DNA from: Robertmurraya kyonggiensis | GTDB lineage: Bacteria; Bacillota; Bacilli; Bacillales; Cytobacillaceae | Direction of reading: 5' to 3' | Length of the DNA: 64,000 nucleotides | Assembly: GCF_005116465.1 (NCBI RefSeq) | Contig: NZ_SWBM01000001.1 | Location: 558,001 to 622,000, forward strand | In this document: positions 1 to 9,214 of the stretch, piece after piece | How positions within the stretch are numbered: the first letter of the stretch is position 1 | Layout of the letters: every line of letters starts with the position of its first letter | Program-made: the position numbers and the translations under genes | Notes under the pieces: generated by a model | Told to the model about the DNA's origin: nothing | The model's input: only the letters and a program-made list of their open reading frames with translations | Databases searched by the model: none

Positions 1-1
1 T

Positions 2-1036
2 AAATATTTTCCGCTTATGGAGTTTCTAGGGAATATCAGTGTCGTGCTTCTATTTTCCTATGGAGGATATTTAGTCATTAACGACAGTCTCCAGCCGGGA
101 GAGCTTGTTGCTTTTTATAGCTTAGTAGGCTATATCATTTGGCCGATTGCAAATCTTGGCTTCGTAATCAATCTATTTTCACAATCGAAGGCTTCTGGAG
201 AGAGATTACTAGAAATACTTGAGGAAGACAACGAAATCAAGGAAATGGATGAAGCGATTCATGCCAACAAGCTAAAAGGTGATGTTGAGTTTGAAAATGT
301 AACGCTTCGCTATGGGGTAGATGACCAGGAGGCATTGTATGATATCACCTTCCAAGCCGCACCTGGTAAAGTAATTGGACTAATTGGTTCAACAGGTTCT
401 GGAAAAACGAGTTTGACTCAATTGATGACACGGTTCTATGAGCCGATCCGCGGAGATGTGTTAATTGATGGTGTTAGTGTAAAAAACTATTCTCTTCATT
501 CATTAAGAAGTAATATCGGCTTTGTCTTGCAAGAATCATTTCTATTCTCGTCCTCCATTAAGGCGAATATTTCATACGGGCGTCCTGATGCAACGATGGA
601 GGAAATTATCGATGCGGCGAAGAGAGCTCAAGCTCATGAATTTATCATGGAGTTACCAGATGGGTATGACACGATGTTAGGAGAAAGAGGCATGGGGTTG
701 TCTGGTGGTCAAAAACAACGAATTGCCATTGCCCGTTCTATCTGTGTTGATCCGAGTATCTTGATTCTCGATGATGCGACGAGCGCGGTTGATATGGAAA
801 CAGAGTTTCAAATTCAGAAGGCATTAAAAGAAGTTATGAAAGGCCGTACAACCTTTATCATCGCTCATCGTATTTCATCTTTGAAGCACGCTGACGAAAT
901 TCTCGTTTTAGAGAATGGTAAAATCGTTGAGCGTGGGACACACGAATTTCTCGTCTCGAATGATGGTCCATATCAGCGTATTTATAATATTCAATATCAG
1001 GATCAAGAAAAAGTAATGCAAGAGCAGATAGGTTAG
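2..1036 (+). CDS. ABC exporter half-transporter (membrane + ATPase), 5' end cut off
   Basis: This is the C-terminal part of a half-size ABC exporter. The reading frame is open back to base 2, so the gene begins before the window and the ATG at 17 is internal. Visible are the last membrane helices and then a complete nucleotide-binding domain: Walker A GSTGSGKT at nt 386-409, signature LSGGQ at nt 698-712, Walker B ILILDDAT, and an IIAHR switch histidine. The residue after the Walker B aspartate is Asp (nt 773-775) where a catalytic Glu is normal, as in the degenerate site of heterodimeric exporters. It is followed after 10 bp by a second half-transporter, so the two probably form a YknU/YknV- or YfiB/YfiC-like heterodimer. 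The exported substrate is unknown. Confidence 0.93.
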   Translation, partial: KYFPLMEFLGNISVVLLFSYGGYLVINDSLQPGELVAFYSLVGYIIWPIANLGFVINLFSQSKASGERLLEILEEDNEIKEMDEAIHANKLKGDVEFENVTLRYGVDDQEALYDITFQAAPGKVIGLIGSTGSGKTSLTQLMTRFYEPIRGDVLIDGVSVKNYSLHSLRSNIGFVLQESFLFSSSIKANISYGRPDATMEEIIDAAKRAQAHEFIMELPDGYDTMLGERGMGLSGGQKQRIAIARSICVDPSILILDDATSAVDMETEFQIQKALKEVMKGRTTFIIAHRISSLKHADEILVLENGKIVERGTHEFLVSNDGPYQRIYNIQYQDQEKVMQEQIG

Positions 1037-1046
1037 GAGGGATTCG

Positions 1047-2873
1047 ATGAACAAGAAAAAGGAATCAATCAATGAAAATGTACTAAAAAGATTTCAGTAT
1101 TCTACAGAACAAGTAATTGAAAAGCCTTTTAACTGGCAACAAATGATCAGGCTCTTTGGTTACATGAAGCCATATAGTAAAAATTACTTACCTTTGTCGG
1201 TTCTGATGGTACTCCTAACTACAGCTGTCCGTCTCATCATCCCAATTATGATTGGGGTATACGTTTTAGACAAAGCGATTATTGAAAAAGATACGGGCAT
1301 GTTGACTCAATTAATTATTTGGATCGCTGTTTTGTATACTTTATTTTATATCGCCAATATTCTAAGAATACGATGGATGAATCAGTTAGGGCAAAGTGTT
1401 ATTTATGATTTGCGTCAACATCTATTTACGCATGTTCAGAGCCTTTCGCATCGCTTTTTTGATCAACGTTCAGCAGGCTCGATTCTCGTTCGTATTATGA
1501 ACGATATCAATTCCTTACAGGAATTATTTACGAATGGGGTCATTAATCTATTGATGGACATGATTTTACTTGTTGGGATATTTACGATTCTGTTTTCTTT
1601 AAGCCCTCAATTAACATTGGCAGTCATGGTTATTCTTCCTCTCATGTTTTTTATTACGACGAGCTTAAGAAGAAATATCCGTCGTTCATGGCAAATTGTA
1701 CGTTTGAATCAATCAAAGCTAAATTCTCACTTGAATGAAAGTATTCAAGGGATTCGAGTGACCCAATCTTTTACACAGGAAAGGGAAAACATGGGATTCT
1801 TTGATGGTGTGAATACCGAGACTTTCGAAAGCTGGAGAGTCGCCTCTAAGAAAAACTCTATGTTCAGACCATTTGTTGAGCTTACGAATGCAGTGGGGAC
1901 GGCGGTTTTAATTTGGTATGGTGTTCACTTAATGCAAACAGGATCCTTAACTATCGGTGTCTTTGTATCTTTTGCCTTTTATTTAGGAATGTTCTGGGAA
2001 CCGATTTCCCGTTTAGGTCAAGTGTATAACCAATTATTAATCGGAATGGCCTCTTCAGAGAGAATCTTTGAATTTTTAGATGAGAAACCGATTGTTTCCG
2101 AAAAAGATGAATATAAGCGATTAGAAGAGATAAAAGGACATATTGAGTTCAAGGATGTTGTCTTTTCTTATGATGAAAAACGTCCAGCTCTTAAAGGCAT
2201 TAATCTAGAGATGGGTGCCGGACAAACCGTTGCCCTAGTAGGGCATACTGGTTCAGGGAAAACAACAATTGCCAATCTTGTTAGCCGCTTTTATGACCCA
2301 ACAGGTGGTCAAGTATTGATTGATGGACATGACTTGAGGGATGTTTCCTTGAAGGATTTACGTGAGCAAATAAGTGTTGTGCTTCAAGATACCTTTATCT
2401 TTTCAGGTACGATTGCTGAAAATATTCGTTTTGGAAATCCAAGGGCAACGGATGATGAAGTTAGACGTGCAGCAGAAGCTGTAGGTGCTAATAGCTTCAT
2501 TGAAAGATTACCTAATGGTTATGAGACTGAAGTAGAAGAGCGTGGAAATGTGCTATCGGTTGGTGAGCGTCAGCTCCTGTCGTTCGCACGCGCAATCCTT
2601 GCAAACCCACGTATTCTAATTCTAGATGAAGCGACTGCTAGTATTGATACTGAAACAGAAGTAAAGATACAAAAAGCATTACGTACGTTACTTAAAGGAA
2701 GAACGGCGATTATTATTGCTCACCGATTATCGACGATCCGTGAGTCGGATAATATTATTGTCCTTGACCATGGAAATATAATCGAGCAAGGAAATCATCA
2801 GCAATTGATGGAGTTGAAAGGGGAGTATTATCACCTCATCAAAGCCCAGTTTAATATGCTGAATGCCATTTAA
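1047..2873 (+). CDS. ABC exporter half-transporter, partner of the upstream gene
   Basis: A 608-residue half-exporter: about six membrane helices in the first 330 residues (ABC_membrane fold), then an ATPase domain. Walker A is GHTGSGKT at residues 399-406, and Walker B ends in D527-E528, so the catalytic Glu is intact. The signature is LSVGE (503-507) instead of LSGGQ. This deviation complements that of the upstream subunit: in a heterodimer, one ATP site would pair the upstream Asp-type Walker B with this degenerate signature, and the other would be fully canonical. An AGGAGG site precedes the ATG. Length (about 604 in YknV/YfiC) and order fit a multidrug-type heterodimeric exporter. Substrate unknown. 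Confidence 0.95.
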   Translation: MNKKKESINENVLKRFQYSTEQVIEKPFNWQQMIRLFGYMKPYSKNYLPLSVLMVLLTTAVRLIIPIMIGVYVLDKAIIEKDTGMLTQLIIWIAVLYTLFYIANILRIRWMNQLGQSVIYDLRQHLFTHVQSLSHRFFDQRSAGSILVRIMNDINSLQELFTNGVINLLMDMILLVGIFTILFSLSPQLTLAVMVILPLMFFITTSLRRNIRRSWQIVRLNQSKLNSHLNESIQGIRVTQSFTQERENMGFFDGVNTETFESWRVASKKNSMFRPFVELTNAVGTAVLIWYGVHLMQTGSLTIGVFVSFAFYLGMFWEPISRLGQVYNQLLIGMASSERIFEFLDEKPIVSEKDEYKRLEEIKGHIEFKDVVFSYDEKRPALKGINLEMGAGQTVALVGHTGSGKTTIANLVSRFYDPTGGQVLIDGHDLRDVSLKDLREQISVVLQDTFIFSGTIAENIRFGNPRATDDEVRRAAEAVGANSFIERLPNGYETEVEERGNVLSVGERQLLSFARAILANPRILILDEATASIDTETEVKIQKALRTLLKGRTAIIIAHRLSTIRESDNIIVLDHGNIIEQGNHQQLMELKGEYYHLIKAQFNMLNAI

Positions 2874-2884
2874 TATAATAAGCA

Positions 2885-2920
2885 AAAAAACGAACATTAG
2901 TGACAATGTTCGTTTTTTTT
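2885..2920 (+). terminator. Intrinsic terminator of the ABC exporter operon
   Basis: An 8-bp stem (2891-2898 with 2905-2912) flanked by an A-run and followed by eight T residues. It lies 17 bp after the stop codon of the second ABC gene. Confidence 0.9.
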
Positions 2921-2998
2921 ACGATTATTTTGGACACAGTGGATTTTTGTAACTTTTCCCAATTTTACACGTCAAACAAAAAAAGGGGTGATATTTTG

Positions 2999-3892
2999 AT
3001 GTATAGAATAAGATTATGGATGTTACTAGTAGTTTCACTCGTACTTGTTTTGGCTGCTTGTAGTGCTGCATCGGAAGAGAGTACAGAACAAAGTGGAATG
3101 GATAAGGCAACTGCTGAAGATAGTAGTAAAACCGAAAATGTTGCAATTACAGAAGGCAGTAGTGAGAATGAGGAAAATCCTTCACAAGTGATAAACCGAA
3201 TGGTCATTTACAATGCGGAACTAAGTATTGAAGTAAAGGATTTTCAAGAATCTATGACTCAAATTGAAGCGAAAGCAGCAAAATATGGCGGTTATATTGT
3301 TGAATCCAATACGTATCAAGATGTGGAAGAAATATATAGTGGAACAATTATCGCAAGGGTTCCTCAAGATAAATTTCAGGCATTTCTAAATGACACGGAA
3401 GGGTTGGCGGTAAAGGTACACAATCGTACTGTGAATGGGGAAGACATTACGGAGGAGTACATAGACCTTGAATCGAGGCTTAAATCTAAGCGTGTGGTAG
3501 AAGAACGTTTGCTAGAGTTTATGAAACAGGCAGAAAAAACAGAAGACCTTTTAAAAATATCCAATGACTTGGCTAATGTGCAAGGAGAAATCGAACAGAT
3601 ATTAGGGAGAATGAAGTATCTAGAAAATCAGAGTGCTTTTTCAACTATTACAATTTCTTTAAGTGAAGACAAAATTGCTAGTCCAAAAGTGGATAATAAG
3701 GATTTAAATACTTGGGAACGAACAAAGAATCAGTTCATCACAAGTCTTCATTATTTACTTTCTCTCGCGTCAGGCTTGGTGGTCCTCGTGATTGGGAATA
3801 TCCCTATTCTTTTATTGCTCTTAGTACTTGGTATCCCGATCTTTTTATATACGAGAAAAAGCTGGAGGAGCAAACGTGGCGATGACAAGTAG
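2999..3892 (+). CDS. DUF4349-type membrane-anchored lipoprotein
   Basis: A 297-residue secreted protein. I chose the ATG at 2999 because it has an AAAGGGGTG site and begins directly with a signal peptide ending in the lipobox LAAC. A longer frame from 2900 would start inside the terminator hairpin. After an acidic Ser/Glu linker comes a region typical of DUF4349 proteins (an Ile/Val-rich beta-alpha segment with KYGGYIVESN, then a helical stretch around ESRLKSKRVVEERL likely to form a coiled coil). A strong C-terminal membrane helix follows, with a basic tail (RKSWRSKRGDDK). It would thus be tethered at both ends. No enzymatic motif is seen and the function is unknown. Confidence 0.8.
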   Translation: MYRIRLWMLLVVSLVLVLAACSAASEESTEQSGMDKATAEDSSKTENVAITEGSSENEENPSQVINRMVIYNAELSIEVKDFQESMTQIEAKAAKYGGYIVESNTYQDVEEIYSGTIIARVPQDKFQAFLNDTEGLAVKVHNRTVNGEDITEEYIDLESRLKSKRVVEERLLEFMKQAEKTEDLLKISNDLANVQGEIEQILGRMKYLENQSAFSTITISLSEDKIASPKVDNKDLNTWERTKNQFITSLHYLLSLASGLVVLVIGNIPILLLLLVLGIPIFLYTRKSWRSKRGDDK

Positions 3893-3926
3893 CAAATAAA
3901 CTACTGTATTTTCTTTTACAAGAATA

Positions 3927-3935
3927 TGCTAAAAT
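3927..3935 (+). promoter_or_regulatory. Candidate extended -10 promoter element of ktrC
   Basis: TGC followed by TAAAAT forms an extended -10 element about 30 bp before the ktrC start. No good -35 box is seen at the right distance, so the call is tentative. Confidence 0.4.
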
Positions 3936-3964
3936 AGGGACATCATTTACTCGGGGGAATGAAA

Positions 3965-4627
3965 GTGAAGAAGGAATTTGCTGTAATTGGACTCGGTCGA
4001 TTCGGGGGAAGCATTGTACGTGAATTGGCTGATCAAGGCTTAGAGGTAATGGCGATTGATTTTAAGGAAGAACGTGTTAACGAATTCTCGATGATAGCTT
4101 CTCATGCAGTCATGGGAGATACTACAGATGAGTCTGTTTTAAAAGGTATAGGAATTCGTAACTTTGACCATGTGATTGTAGCAATTGGAGACGATATTCA
4201 AGCTAGTATTTTAACAACCCTTATTTTGAAAGAGCTCGGGGTTAAACATATAACTGTAAAAGCACAAAATGATTACCACGAAAAGGTACTGTTAAAAATT
4301 GGGGCAGACACCGTCGTTCATCCTGAAAGAGATATGGGTAGAAGAATTGCCCACAAGCTCGTGTCAAATAGTGTTTTAGACTACCTAGAACTGTCTGATG
4401 AGCATAGCATTGTCGAGATTGCTGCTGGTGGCGGCTTGGTTGGTCACAGTATCATCGATCTCGATATACGAGCAAAATACGGTATTAACATTGTAGCAAT
4501 TAAACGAGGAAATGATATAAATGTGTCTCCTCAAGCTTCTGAAGTTATTCTCCAAAATGATGTCTTAATTGTCATTGGAGCAGATTCAGACATCAGTCGT
4601 TTTGAAAAGAAAGTGATGAATATCTAA
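3965..4627 (+). CDS. ktrC: K+ channel gating subunit KtrC (RCK/TrkA family)
   Basis: A cytoplasmic ring-forming subunit that gates the KtrD-type potassium channel; family members bind ATP/ADP and c-di-AMP. The N-terminal Rossmann (TrkA_N) domain carries GLGRFGG near residues 9-15, and a TrkA_C domain follows from about residue 135. I prefer the GTG at 3965 over the ATG at 3959: the GGGGG ribosome site is 7 bases from the GTG but only one from the ATG, and the shorter protein (220 aa, MKKEFAVIGLG) matches the B. subtilis start. The position next to rnjA is as in B. subtilis (ykqB-ykqC). I see no ydaO-type c-di-AMP riboswitch in the short leader. No channel subunit gene is in the window. Confidence 0.93.
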   Translation: MKKEFAVIGLGRFGGSIVRELADQGLEVMAIDFKEERVNEFSMIASHAVMGDTTDESVLKGIGIRNFDHVIVAIGDDIQASILTTLILKELGVKHITVKAQNDYHEKVLLKIGADTVVHPERDMGRRIAHKLVSNSVLDYLELSDEHSIVEIAAGGGLVGHSIIDLDIRAKYGINIVAIKRGNDINVSPQASEVILQNDVLIVIGADSDISRFEKKVMNI

Positions 4628-4630
4628 TTT

Positions 4631-4670
4631 AAAAAGGGGAGTGTCCGTAATTTCGGACACCCCCTTACTA
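4631..4670. terminator. Bidirectional terminator between ktrC and rnjA
   Basis: A strong GC-rich stem (GTGTCCG at 4641-4647 with CGGACAC at 4654-4660, extended by G/C runs) sits between the convergent stop codons. A-rich and T-rich flanks on the two sides allow use from either strand. Confidence 0.8.
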
Positions 4671-4671
4671 T

Positions 4672-6339
4672 TTAGACTTCCATAATGATTGGTAAAATCA
4701 TTGGACGACGCTTTGTTTTTTCATATAGGAATGGTGCAAGTGTATCTGTGATTTCATTTTTAATCTCAGACCATTGTGTTGTTCTTCTTTCCATTACCTT
4801 ATTTAAGTGCTTGGAAATTAAGCTTTGAGCATCATTGATTAAGTCACCTGATTCACGCATATAGACGAATCCGCGTGAGATGATATCTGGACCAGAAGCA
4901 ATCTTGAAGTCCTTCATATTGATGCTAATAACTACGACTACAAGACCTTCTTCAGAAAGAATTCTGCGGTCACGAAGCACGATATTTCCGATATCTCCAA
5001 TACCACTACCATCAATGTAGACATTGCCTGAAGGGATTTTTCCTGCTACTTGGGCAGTATCTTCACTTAGAGCGAGTACTTCACCATTGTCCATGATAAA
5101 GCAGTTTTCTTCTTTCACACCACAATCTGTAGCAAGTTTCATATGCATTCTTTGCATGCGATATTCACCATGGATAGGCATAAAGAATTTTGGTTTAATT
5201 AGGCGAAGCATAAGCTTCTGTTCTTCTTGACCACCGTGGCCAGAAGTATGGATATCACTTAATTTTCCATGGATTACTTCTGCACCAGCGCGGAATAGCA
5301 TATTAATTGTGCGACTTACACTTAGTGCATTGCCTGGAATAGGTGATGATGAGAACACTACTGTATCACCAGGGATGATTTGAATTTGACGGTGAGTTCC
5401 ATTGGCAATGCGTGATAGTGCTGCCATAGGTTCCCCTTGACTTCCTGTACATAAAATGGTTACTTGATTAGCTGGAAGACGGTTAATAGACTGAGCATCA
5501 ATAAATGTATCTTTTGGAGCACGGATATATCCTAGTTCCTGACCAATATTGATTGCTGCTTCCATGCTTCGTCCGAAAACAGCTATTTTTCTTCCGTTCG
5601 CAACCGCAGCTTCCGTCACCTGTTGTAAACGATGAATGTTGGATGCGAATGTAGCGAAAATAATCCGTCCATCTACTTTTCTGAAAATATCATGGATGTT
5701 ATCTCCAACCCGACGTTCTGACATAGTGAAATCAGGAACTTCACTATTTGTACTATCAGATAATAAGCAAAGTACGCCTTCTTTTCCGATTTCCGCCATT
5801 TTTGTTAGGTTAGCTGGCTCTCCCACAGGAGTAAAATCAAACTTGAAATCCCCTGTGTGAACAATTTGTCCAGGCGGTGTTTTAACAACAATTCCAAATG
5901 AATCTGGGATACTGTGAGTAGTTCTGAAAAACGTTACAGATGTTTTTCTGAATTTAATCACGTCATCCTCTTGGATTTCGTGAAGCTTTGCTGTTCTTAA
6001 TAAACCGTGCTCTTCTAATTTGTTACGAATAAGACCTAATGCAAGTTTTCCACCATAAATCGGAACATTGATTTCTCTTAACAAGTAGGGGATTCCACCG
6101 ATATGATCCTCATGTCCGTGCGTTACAAAAAGCCCCTTAATCTTATCTACATTTTTTACTAAGTACGTATAATCGGGAATAACATAGTCAATTCCAAGCA
6201 GTTCATCTTCTGGAAACTTAATTCCCGCATCAATTAAGATGATTTCATCCTGAAACTGAACCGCATATGTATTTTTACCGATTTCACCTAACCCACCTAA
6301 TGCGAACACGGCGGTTTGATCATTTTTAACAAATTTCAT
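4672..6339 (-). CDS. rnjA: Ribonuclease J1
   Basis: A 555-residue metallo-beta-lactamase/beta-CASP nuclease. RNase J1 has 5'-to-3' exonuclease and endonuclease activity, and in Bacillus it drives mRNA decay and 16S rRNA 5' maturation. The zinc-binding motif HGHEDH lies at residues 74-79, and the later conserved elements (SDSTNSE, the beta-CASP segment with TGSQGEP, HTSGHGG, and PIHGEYR) are all present. Length and ends match the B. subtilis protein. The gene follows rpoY with a 3-bp gap, so the two form an operon as in other Firmicutes. Confidence 0.98.
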   Translation of the reverse strand: MKFVKNDQTAVFALGGLGEIGKNTYAVQFQDEIILIDAGIKFPEDELLGIDYVIPDYTYLVKNVDKIKGLFVTHGHEDHIGGIPYLLREINVPIYGGKLALGLIRNKLEEHGLLRTAKLHEIQEDDVIKFRKTSVTFFRTTHSIPDSFGIVVKTPPGQIVHTGDFKFDFTPVGEPANLTKMAEIGKEGVLCLLSDSTNSEVPDFTMSERRVGDNIHDIFRKVDGRIIFATFASNIHRLQQVTEAAVANGRKIAVFGRSMEAAINIGQELGYIRAPKDTFIDAQSINRLPANQVTILCTGSQGEPMAALSRIANGTHRQIQIIPGDTVVFSSSPIPGNALSVSRTINMLFRAGAEVIHGKLSDIHTSGHGGQEEQKLMLRLIKPKFFMPIHGEYRMQRMHMKLATDCGVKEENCFIMDNGEVLALSEDTAQVAGKIPSGNVYIDGSGIGDIGNIVLRDRRILSEEGLVVVVISINMKDFKIASGPDIISRGFVYMRESGDLINDAQSLISKHLNKVMERRTTQWSEIKNEITDTLAPFLYEKTKRRPMILPIIMEV

Positions 6340-6342
6340 AAA

Positions 6343-6555
6343 TTATCCTAGCTCCCATACTTTATAGTTTTCATTTTTTTGTTCATATTCTAAGAATGCT
6401 CCGTCAACAGGAGTAATAAACTCAATATTAAATGGACGATCTGCCAAATTTGAGCGCACTTCTCTCACTGATCCCGCTTCTACAAAAACAGTTTGTGTCT
6501 TTTCGCGAACAGGTACTTCTGTTTTTAATTCTTGATAATAAACTTTAAAAATCAT
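6343..6555 (-). CDS. rpoY: RNA polymerase epsilon subunit
   Basis: A 70-residue protein of the YkzG/RpoY family. It is a small accessory subunit of Firmicutes RNA polymerase that binds near the jaw and secondary channel, and it resembles the phage Gp2 fold. It begins [20 protein letters not shown], ends with [11 protein letters not shown], and has a good AGGAGAG site upstream. The 3-bp spacing to rnjA is the conserved arrangement of this operon, which makes the assignment secure despite the small size. Confidence 0.96.
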   Translation of the reverse strand: MIFKVYYQELKTEVPVREKTQTVFVEAGSVREVRSNLADRPFNIEFITPVDGAFLEYEQKNENYKVWELG

Positions 6556-6799
6556 TTATAATCTCTCCTTAATCTATTTATAAAGTTGATTTTCATTTAA
6601 TGTACTTCAAATTATTCCGTACAGATTGTAGACTCAAAAAAATTTTAGATTTCCGAATCAATGGTAACTTTTTATATTATATATAAAAATACCTTTAATT
6701 TCATTTATTTTACTTATTTATTCTTCTTGACATTTTATAAAAAGCTTGTATTGAATAGTTTTTTACATGTATGTAATAAACAACAATATCCAATTTACT

Positions 6800-6834
6800 A
6801 TAAAGAAGGAGCCCTCCGCAAGCTAGAAGGGCTC
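6800..6834 (-). terminator. Terminator of the 23-residue peptide gene
   Basis: Arms GAGCCCT (6809-6815) and AGGGCTC (6828-6834) form a stem followed on the minus strand by a T-rich tail. It starts five bases after the stop codon of the small peptide gene. Confidence 0.65.
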
Positions 6835-6839
6835 AAAAT

Positions 6840-6911
6840 TTAGGCAATTGATTTTTTTCGAAGCAAATCTTTCCACTGTTCAACAAGCTTTTTCTTTAGC
6901 TTCTTTAACAT
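6840..6911 (-). CDS. Small 23-residue basic amphipathic peptide
   Basis: A very short gene that usual length cut-offs would miss. On the minus strand an AAGGAGA site (6921-6927) lies 9 bases before an ATG at 6911. It is followed by 22 codons encoding a Lys/Leu-rich helix-forming peptide (begins MLKKLKKKLVEQW, ends LRKKSIA) and a TAA at 6840. A terminator hairpin follows immediately. About nine Lys/Arg in 23 residues with regularly spaced Leu/Val suggests a membrane- or nucleic-acid-binding helix. I do not recognise a family. The full set of SD, ORF and terminator supports expression; function is unknown. Confidence 0.6.
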   Translation of the reverse strand: MLKKLKKKLVEQWKDLLRKKSIA

Positions 6912-7140
6912 TGTGGATCATCTCCTTACTTCTTATAATATACGATCCTTGTCCAAAGTAAAGTCCCTACGAGTCCTTTCTTATTTATATTATGTGAATT
7001 TATCTCTGATTTTTTTCATGGATAAAGATGGTACAAATTAATAACGGAGTTTTTGAAAAAATAAGGATAGATAGTGTTCGAAGGAAAATGGCGAAGTGAT
7101 TTAAAGCTGCTGGTTATCTGAAGAATAAAGTCTGTATTGA

Positions 7141-7199
7141 AAAAGTTGTCCTCAAGATCGATTTTTCATGTGAATCCGCTCTTGGGACAACTTCTTTTT
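7141..7199 (-). terminator. Terminator of def
   Basis: Long complementary arms (7143-7156 and about 7181-7193) enclose a loop of roughly 24 bases. On the minus strand the second arm is followed by TTTTTC. It directly follows the def stop codon. Confidence 0.65.
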
Positions 7200-7754
7200 C
7201 TATCTTTCTATAGCTATAGAATTTTCGACTGGTTCAAATGGTGCATCTTTGTTGATATGGTCATAGAACATAACACCATTCAAATGGTCAATTTCATGTT
7301 GAATGACGATAGCAGGGAGTCCTTTTAGACGAAGTTGGACTTCTTCACCGTCAAGAGTGGTTGCCTTCACCGTCACCCTAGCATAACGCGGAACAAATCC
7401 GGGAATAGATTCATCTACGGATAAACATCCTTCCCCAGAAGCTAAATAAGCTTTTTCAACAGAATGACTAATGATTTTGGGATTAAACAGCGCATAGCTG
7501 TGAAGGTTATCCTTTTCATCTGTTACATGAACGGCAAGCATTCTCTTTGGCACGTTTATTTGTGGAGCAGCAAGACCGATACCTGGGCGAAGTCCTTTTT
7601 CACTCGCTATTTCAGGATTTTGGCTCGAGATAACATACTCTAGCAAGTCTTTTAATATCTTCTTATCTTCTTCAGATGCTGGAAGCGGAACCTCTTTTGC
7701 GACTGTACGCAAAGTGGGGTGACCGTCTCTTATAATGTCTTCCATCGTTAGCAT
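7200..7754 (-). CDS. def: Peptide deformylase
   Basis: This enzyme removes the formyl group from the N-terminal methionine of new proteins. All three deformylase motifs are present: GIGLAAPQ (58-65), EGCLS with metal ligand C110, and QHEIDH (152-157) with the two zinc/iron-binding histidines and catalytic Glu. I chose the ATG at 7754 ([13 protein letters not shown]; 184 aa) because GGGAG lies 8 bases upstream and this matches the B. subtilis DefB (YkrB) length. A TTG at 7769 would add five residues with no better site. Gene order (rpoY, def, ykyA, pdhA) matches B. subtilis, minus ykrA. Confidence 0.96.
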   Translation of the reverse strand: MLTMEDIIRDGHPTLRTVAKEVPLPASEEDKKILKDLLEYVISSQNPEIASEKGLRPGIGLAAPQINVPKRMLAVHVTDEKDNLHSYALFNPKIISHSVEKAYLASGEGCLSVDESIPGFVPRYARVTVKATTLDGEEVQLRLKGLPAIVIQHEIDHLNGVMFYDHINKDAPFEPVENSIAIER

Positions 7755-7994
7755 TCCATTCACTCCCAAGTTTAACTCTCATTTTTGTATGGCATTATTT
7801 TAACAGAAATTGAAAATCCAGTACAGATGGATGCTTTCAATAATATGTGTATGATTTTTATCACTAAAATATCATTTTGAATCTGGCATAAATGCTACTA
7901 GATTTGAATAGGATGAATTAGTAGAAGAAATAGTAGAGTTGACAACCTTTGGACATGCATTAGAAATTATTTTTACAATTTTTCCCTCGGGATA

Positions 7995-8023
7995 TTGTAA
8001 TAAGACCGAACAATCGATATAGT
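7995..8023 (+). promoter_or_regulatory. Candidate sigma-A promoter of ykyA
   Basis: TTGTAA (7995-8000), a 17-bp spacer and TATAGT (8018-8023), ending 29 bp before the ykyA ATG. Spacing is ideal and both boxes are close to consensus. Confidence 0.65.
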
Positions 8024-8052
8024 AATAAATGTTAAAATAAGGGGGTTGCAAA

Positions 8053-8736
8053 ATGTCGACATTAAAAAGACATAGTATTTATTTGTTTCTTTTATTATTT
8101 ATTAGTTCGACTATTTTGTCTGGGTGTCTAAATCGAACATCAACAGAAGATGAAATGTACGAAGTATTAGAAAATGTGGTGTCACTTGAAAAGGAATTCG
8201 AGGATCAACAAGAACCATTAGTCGAATTAGAGAGAGAAGAGAAGGATATTTATAGCCAAATTATTGCGTTGGGTATGAAGGAATTCGATCAAATTGTTTC
8301 CCTTTCAAATGAGGCTCTAACCATCGTAGGAAAGCGTCAGGAATTCATGCAAAAAGAAGAAGATAGTATTCAAGCATCCAAAAAGGAATTCGGAAAGCTA
8401 AAACCTTTGATTGGAGAATTAGAGGACGAAAACTTAAAAAAGAAAGCCAATGAGCTTTATGACACGATGATGGAAAGATATGAAAGTCATGATGCTTTAT
8501 TTGCAAATTACACAAAAGGTTTAGGATATGATAAAGAACTGTACGAAATGTTCCAAAAAGAAGAATTATCGATCGAACAATTAGAAGAGCAAATTACTAA
8601 AATAAATGACACGTACAAAATTGTTTTAGAGTCAAATGAACAATTTAATGAGCATACGAAAAAATATAATGAAATAAAACTTGATTTTTACAAAGCAGCA
8701 GGAATTGAAGTAGACGAAGAAGGAAACAGTCAATAA
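8053..8736 (+). CDS. ykyA: YkyA-family cell-wall-associated lipoprotein
   Basis: A 227-residue lipoprotein with a signal peptide and lipobox LSGC. The mature part is almost entirely alpha-helical, rich in Glu/Lys and heptad-like, consistent with the long helical bundle expected for YkyA proteins (annotated as putative cell-wall-binding lipoproteins). No enzymatic motif is seen. It has an AAGGGGG ribosome site, its own promoter candidate and its own terminator, so it is probably monocistronic. Position just before pdhA is the same as in B. subtilis. Function is not established. Confidence 0.88.
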   Translation: MSTLKRHSIYLFLLLFISSTILSGCLNRTSTEDEMYEVLENVVSLEKEFEDQQEPLVELEREEKDIYSQIIALGMKEFDQIVSLSNEALTIVGKRQEFMQKEEDSIQASKKEFGKLKPLIGELEDENLKKKANELYDTMMERYESHDALFANYTKGLGYDKELYEMFQKEELSIEQLEEQITKINDTYKIVLESNEQFNEHTKKYNEIKLDFYKAAGIEVDEEGNSQ

Positions 8737-8768
8737 GAATCGACAACTATGTCGATTCTTATATTTTT
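8737..8768 (+). terminator. Terminator of ykyA
   Basis: A perfect 9-bp stem (GAATCGACA 8737-8745 with TGTCGATTC 8750-8758) begins at the stop codon and is followed by a T-rich run. Confidence 0.9.
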
Positions 8769-8805
8769 GTCTAAAATAGTAAAAATGAACAGTACAATGG
8801 AGAAT

Positions 8806-8942
8806 TGTCTAGCGAAAGTAGCCTATCACCTAGCAAACTTCAGGTTCCCTCCCTACGATAAGTCAACAATGCGCTGCAAGTTTCCTATATCTCAGTCGCG
8901 ACCCTTCCAGTTTGTACGGTGATGCCCAGGCGCTTCCGCATT
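8806..8942 (-). repeat. bcr-like intergenic repeat, copy 1
   Basis: Read on the minus strand, this roughly 137-bp element begins with AAATGCGGAAGCGCCTGG and ends near CGCTAGACA. It shares CCGTACAAACTGGAAGGG and CCTGAAGTTTGCTAGG, in the same order and spacing class, with copy 2 at 16934-17103. Ends of the type AAGCG...CGCT and the non-coding intergenic location resemble the bcr-type repeats known from Bacillus. It fills the first part of the 670-bp gap between ykyA and pdhA. From 8943 to about 9160 I see nothing recognisable. Confidence 0.75.
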
Positions 8943-9161
8943 TCGTATTAAAACGCTTTATTTTAAAATAATTATTACATAAATATCTTTATTATAACAG
9001 TGTCGAATTGTACTGATTTTTATAGTACAGAAGTCAATTATTTATGGTACAGTTTGAAAAATGCATGATCAGATAAAAACTATGATTAGATTGAAAAAAC
9101 TTGATACTAAGTAATTGACTATGCTGAATTGCTTGGTGTACACTTAAAACGAAGTTCGTAG

Positions 9162-9192
9162 TTGTATCAATTTGTTTCACAAAAATTATAAT
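9162..9192 (+). promoter_or_regulatory. Candidate promoter of pdhABCD
   Basis: A perfect TATAAT at 9187-9192 with a TTGTAT box at 9162-9167. The 19-bp spacer is longer than ideal. It would give a leader of about 240 bases before pdhA. Confidence 0.45.
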
Positions 9193-9214
9193 ACAGCTTA
9201 TACTATCAGCAAGT

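Noticed and set aside
3893-3964. c-di-AMP (ydaO-type) riboswitch before ktrC
   Set aside because: The gap is only about 70 bp and contains an ordinary promoter and ribosome site; too short for that RNA.
6661-6843. 60-codon plus-strand frame upstream of the small peptide gene
   Set aside because: Extremely AT-rich, Phe/Tyr/Leu composition typical of random low-GC sequence, no ribosome site, and it overlaps the minus-strand terminator.
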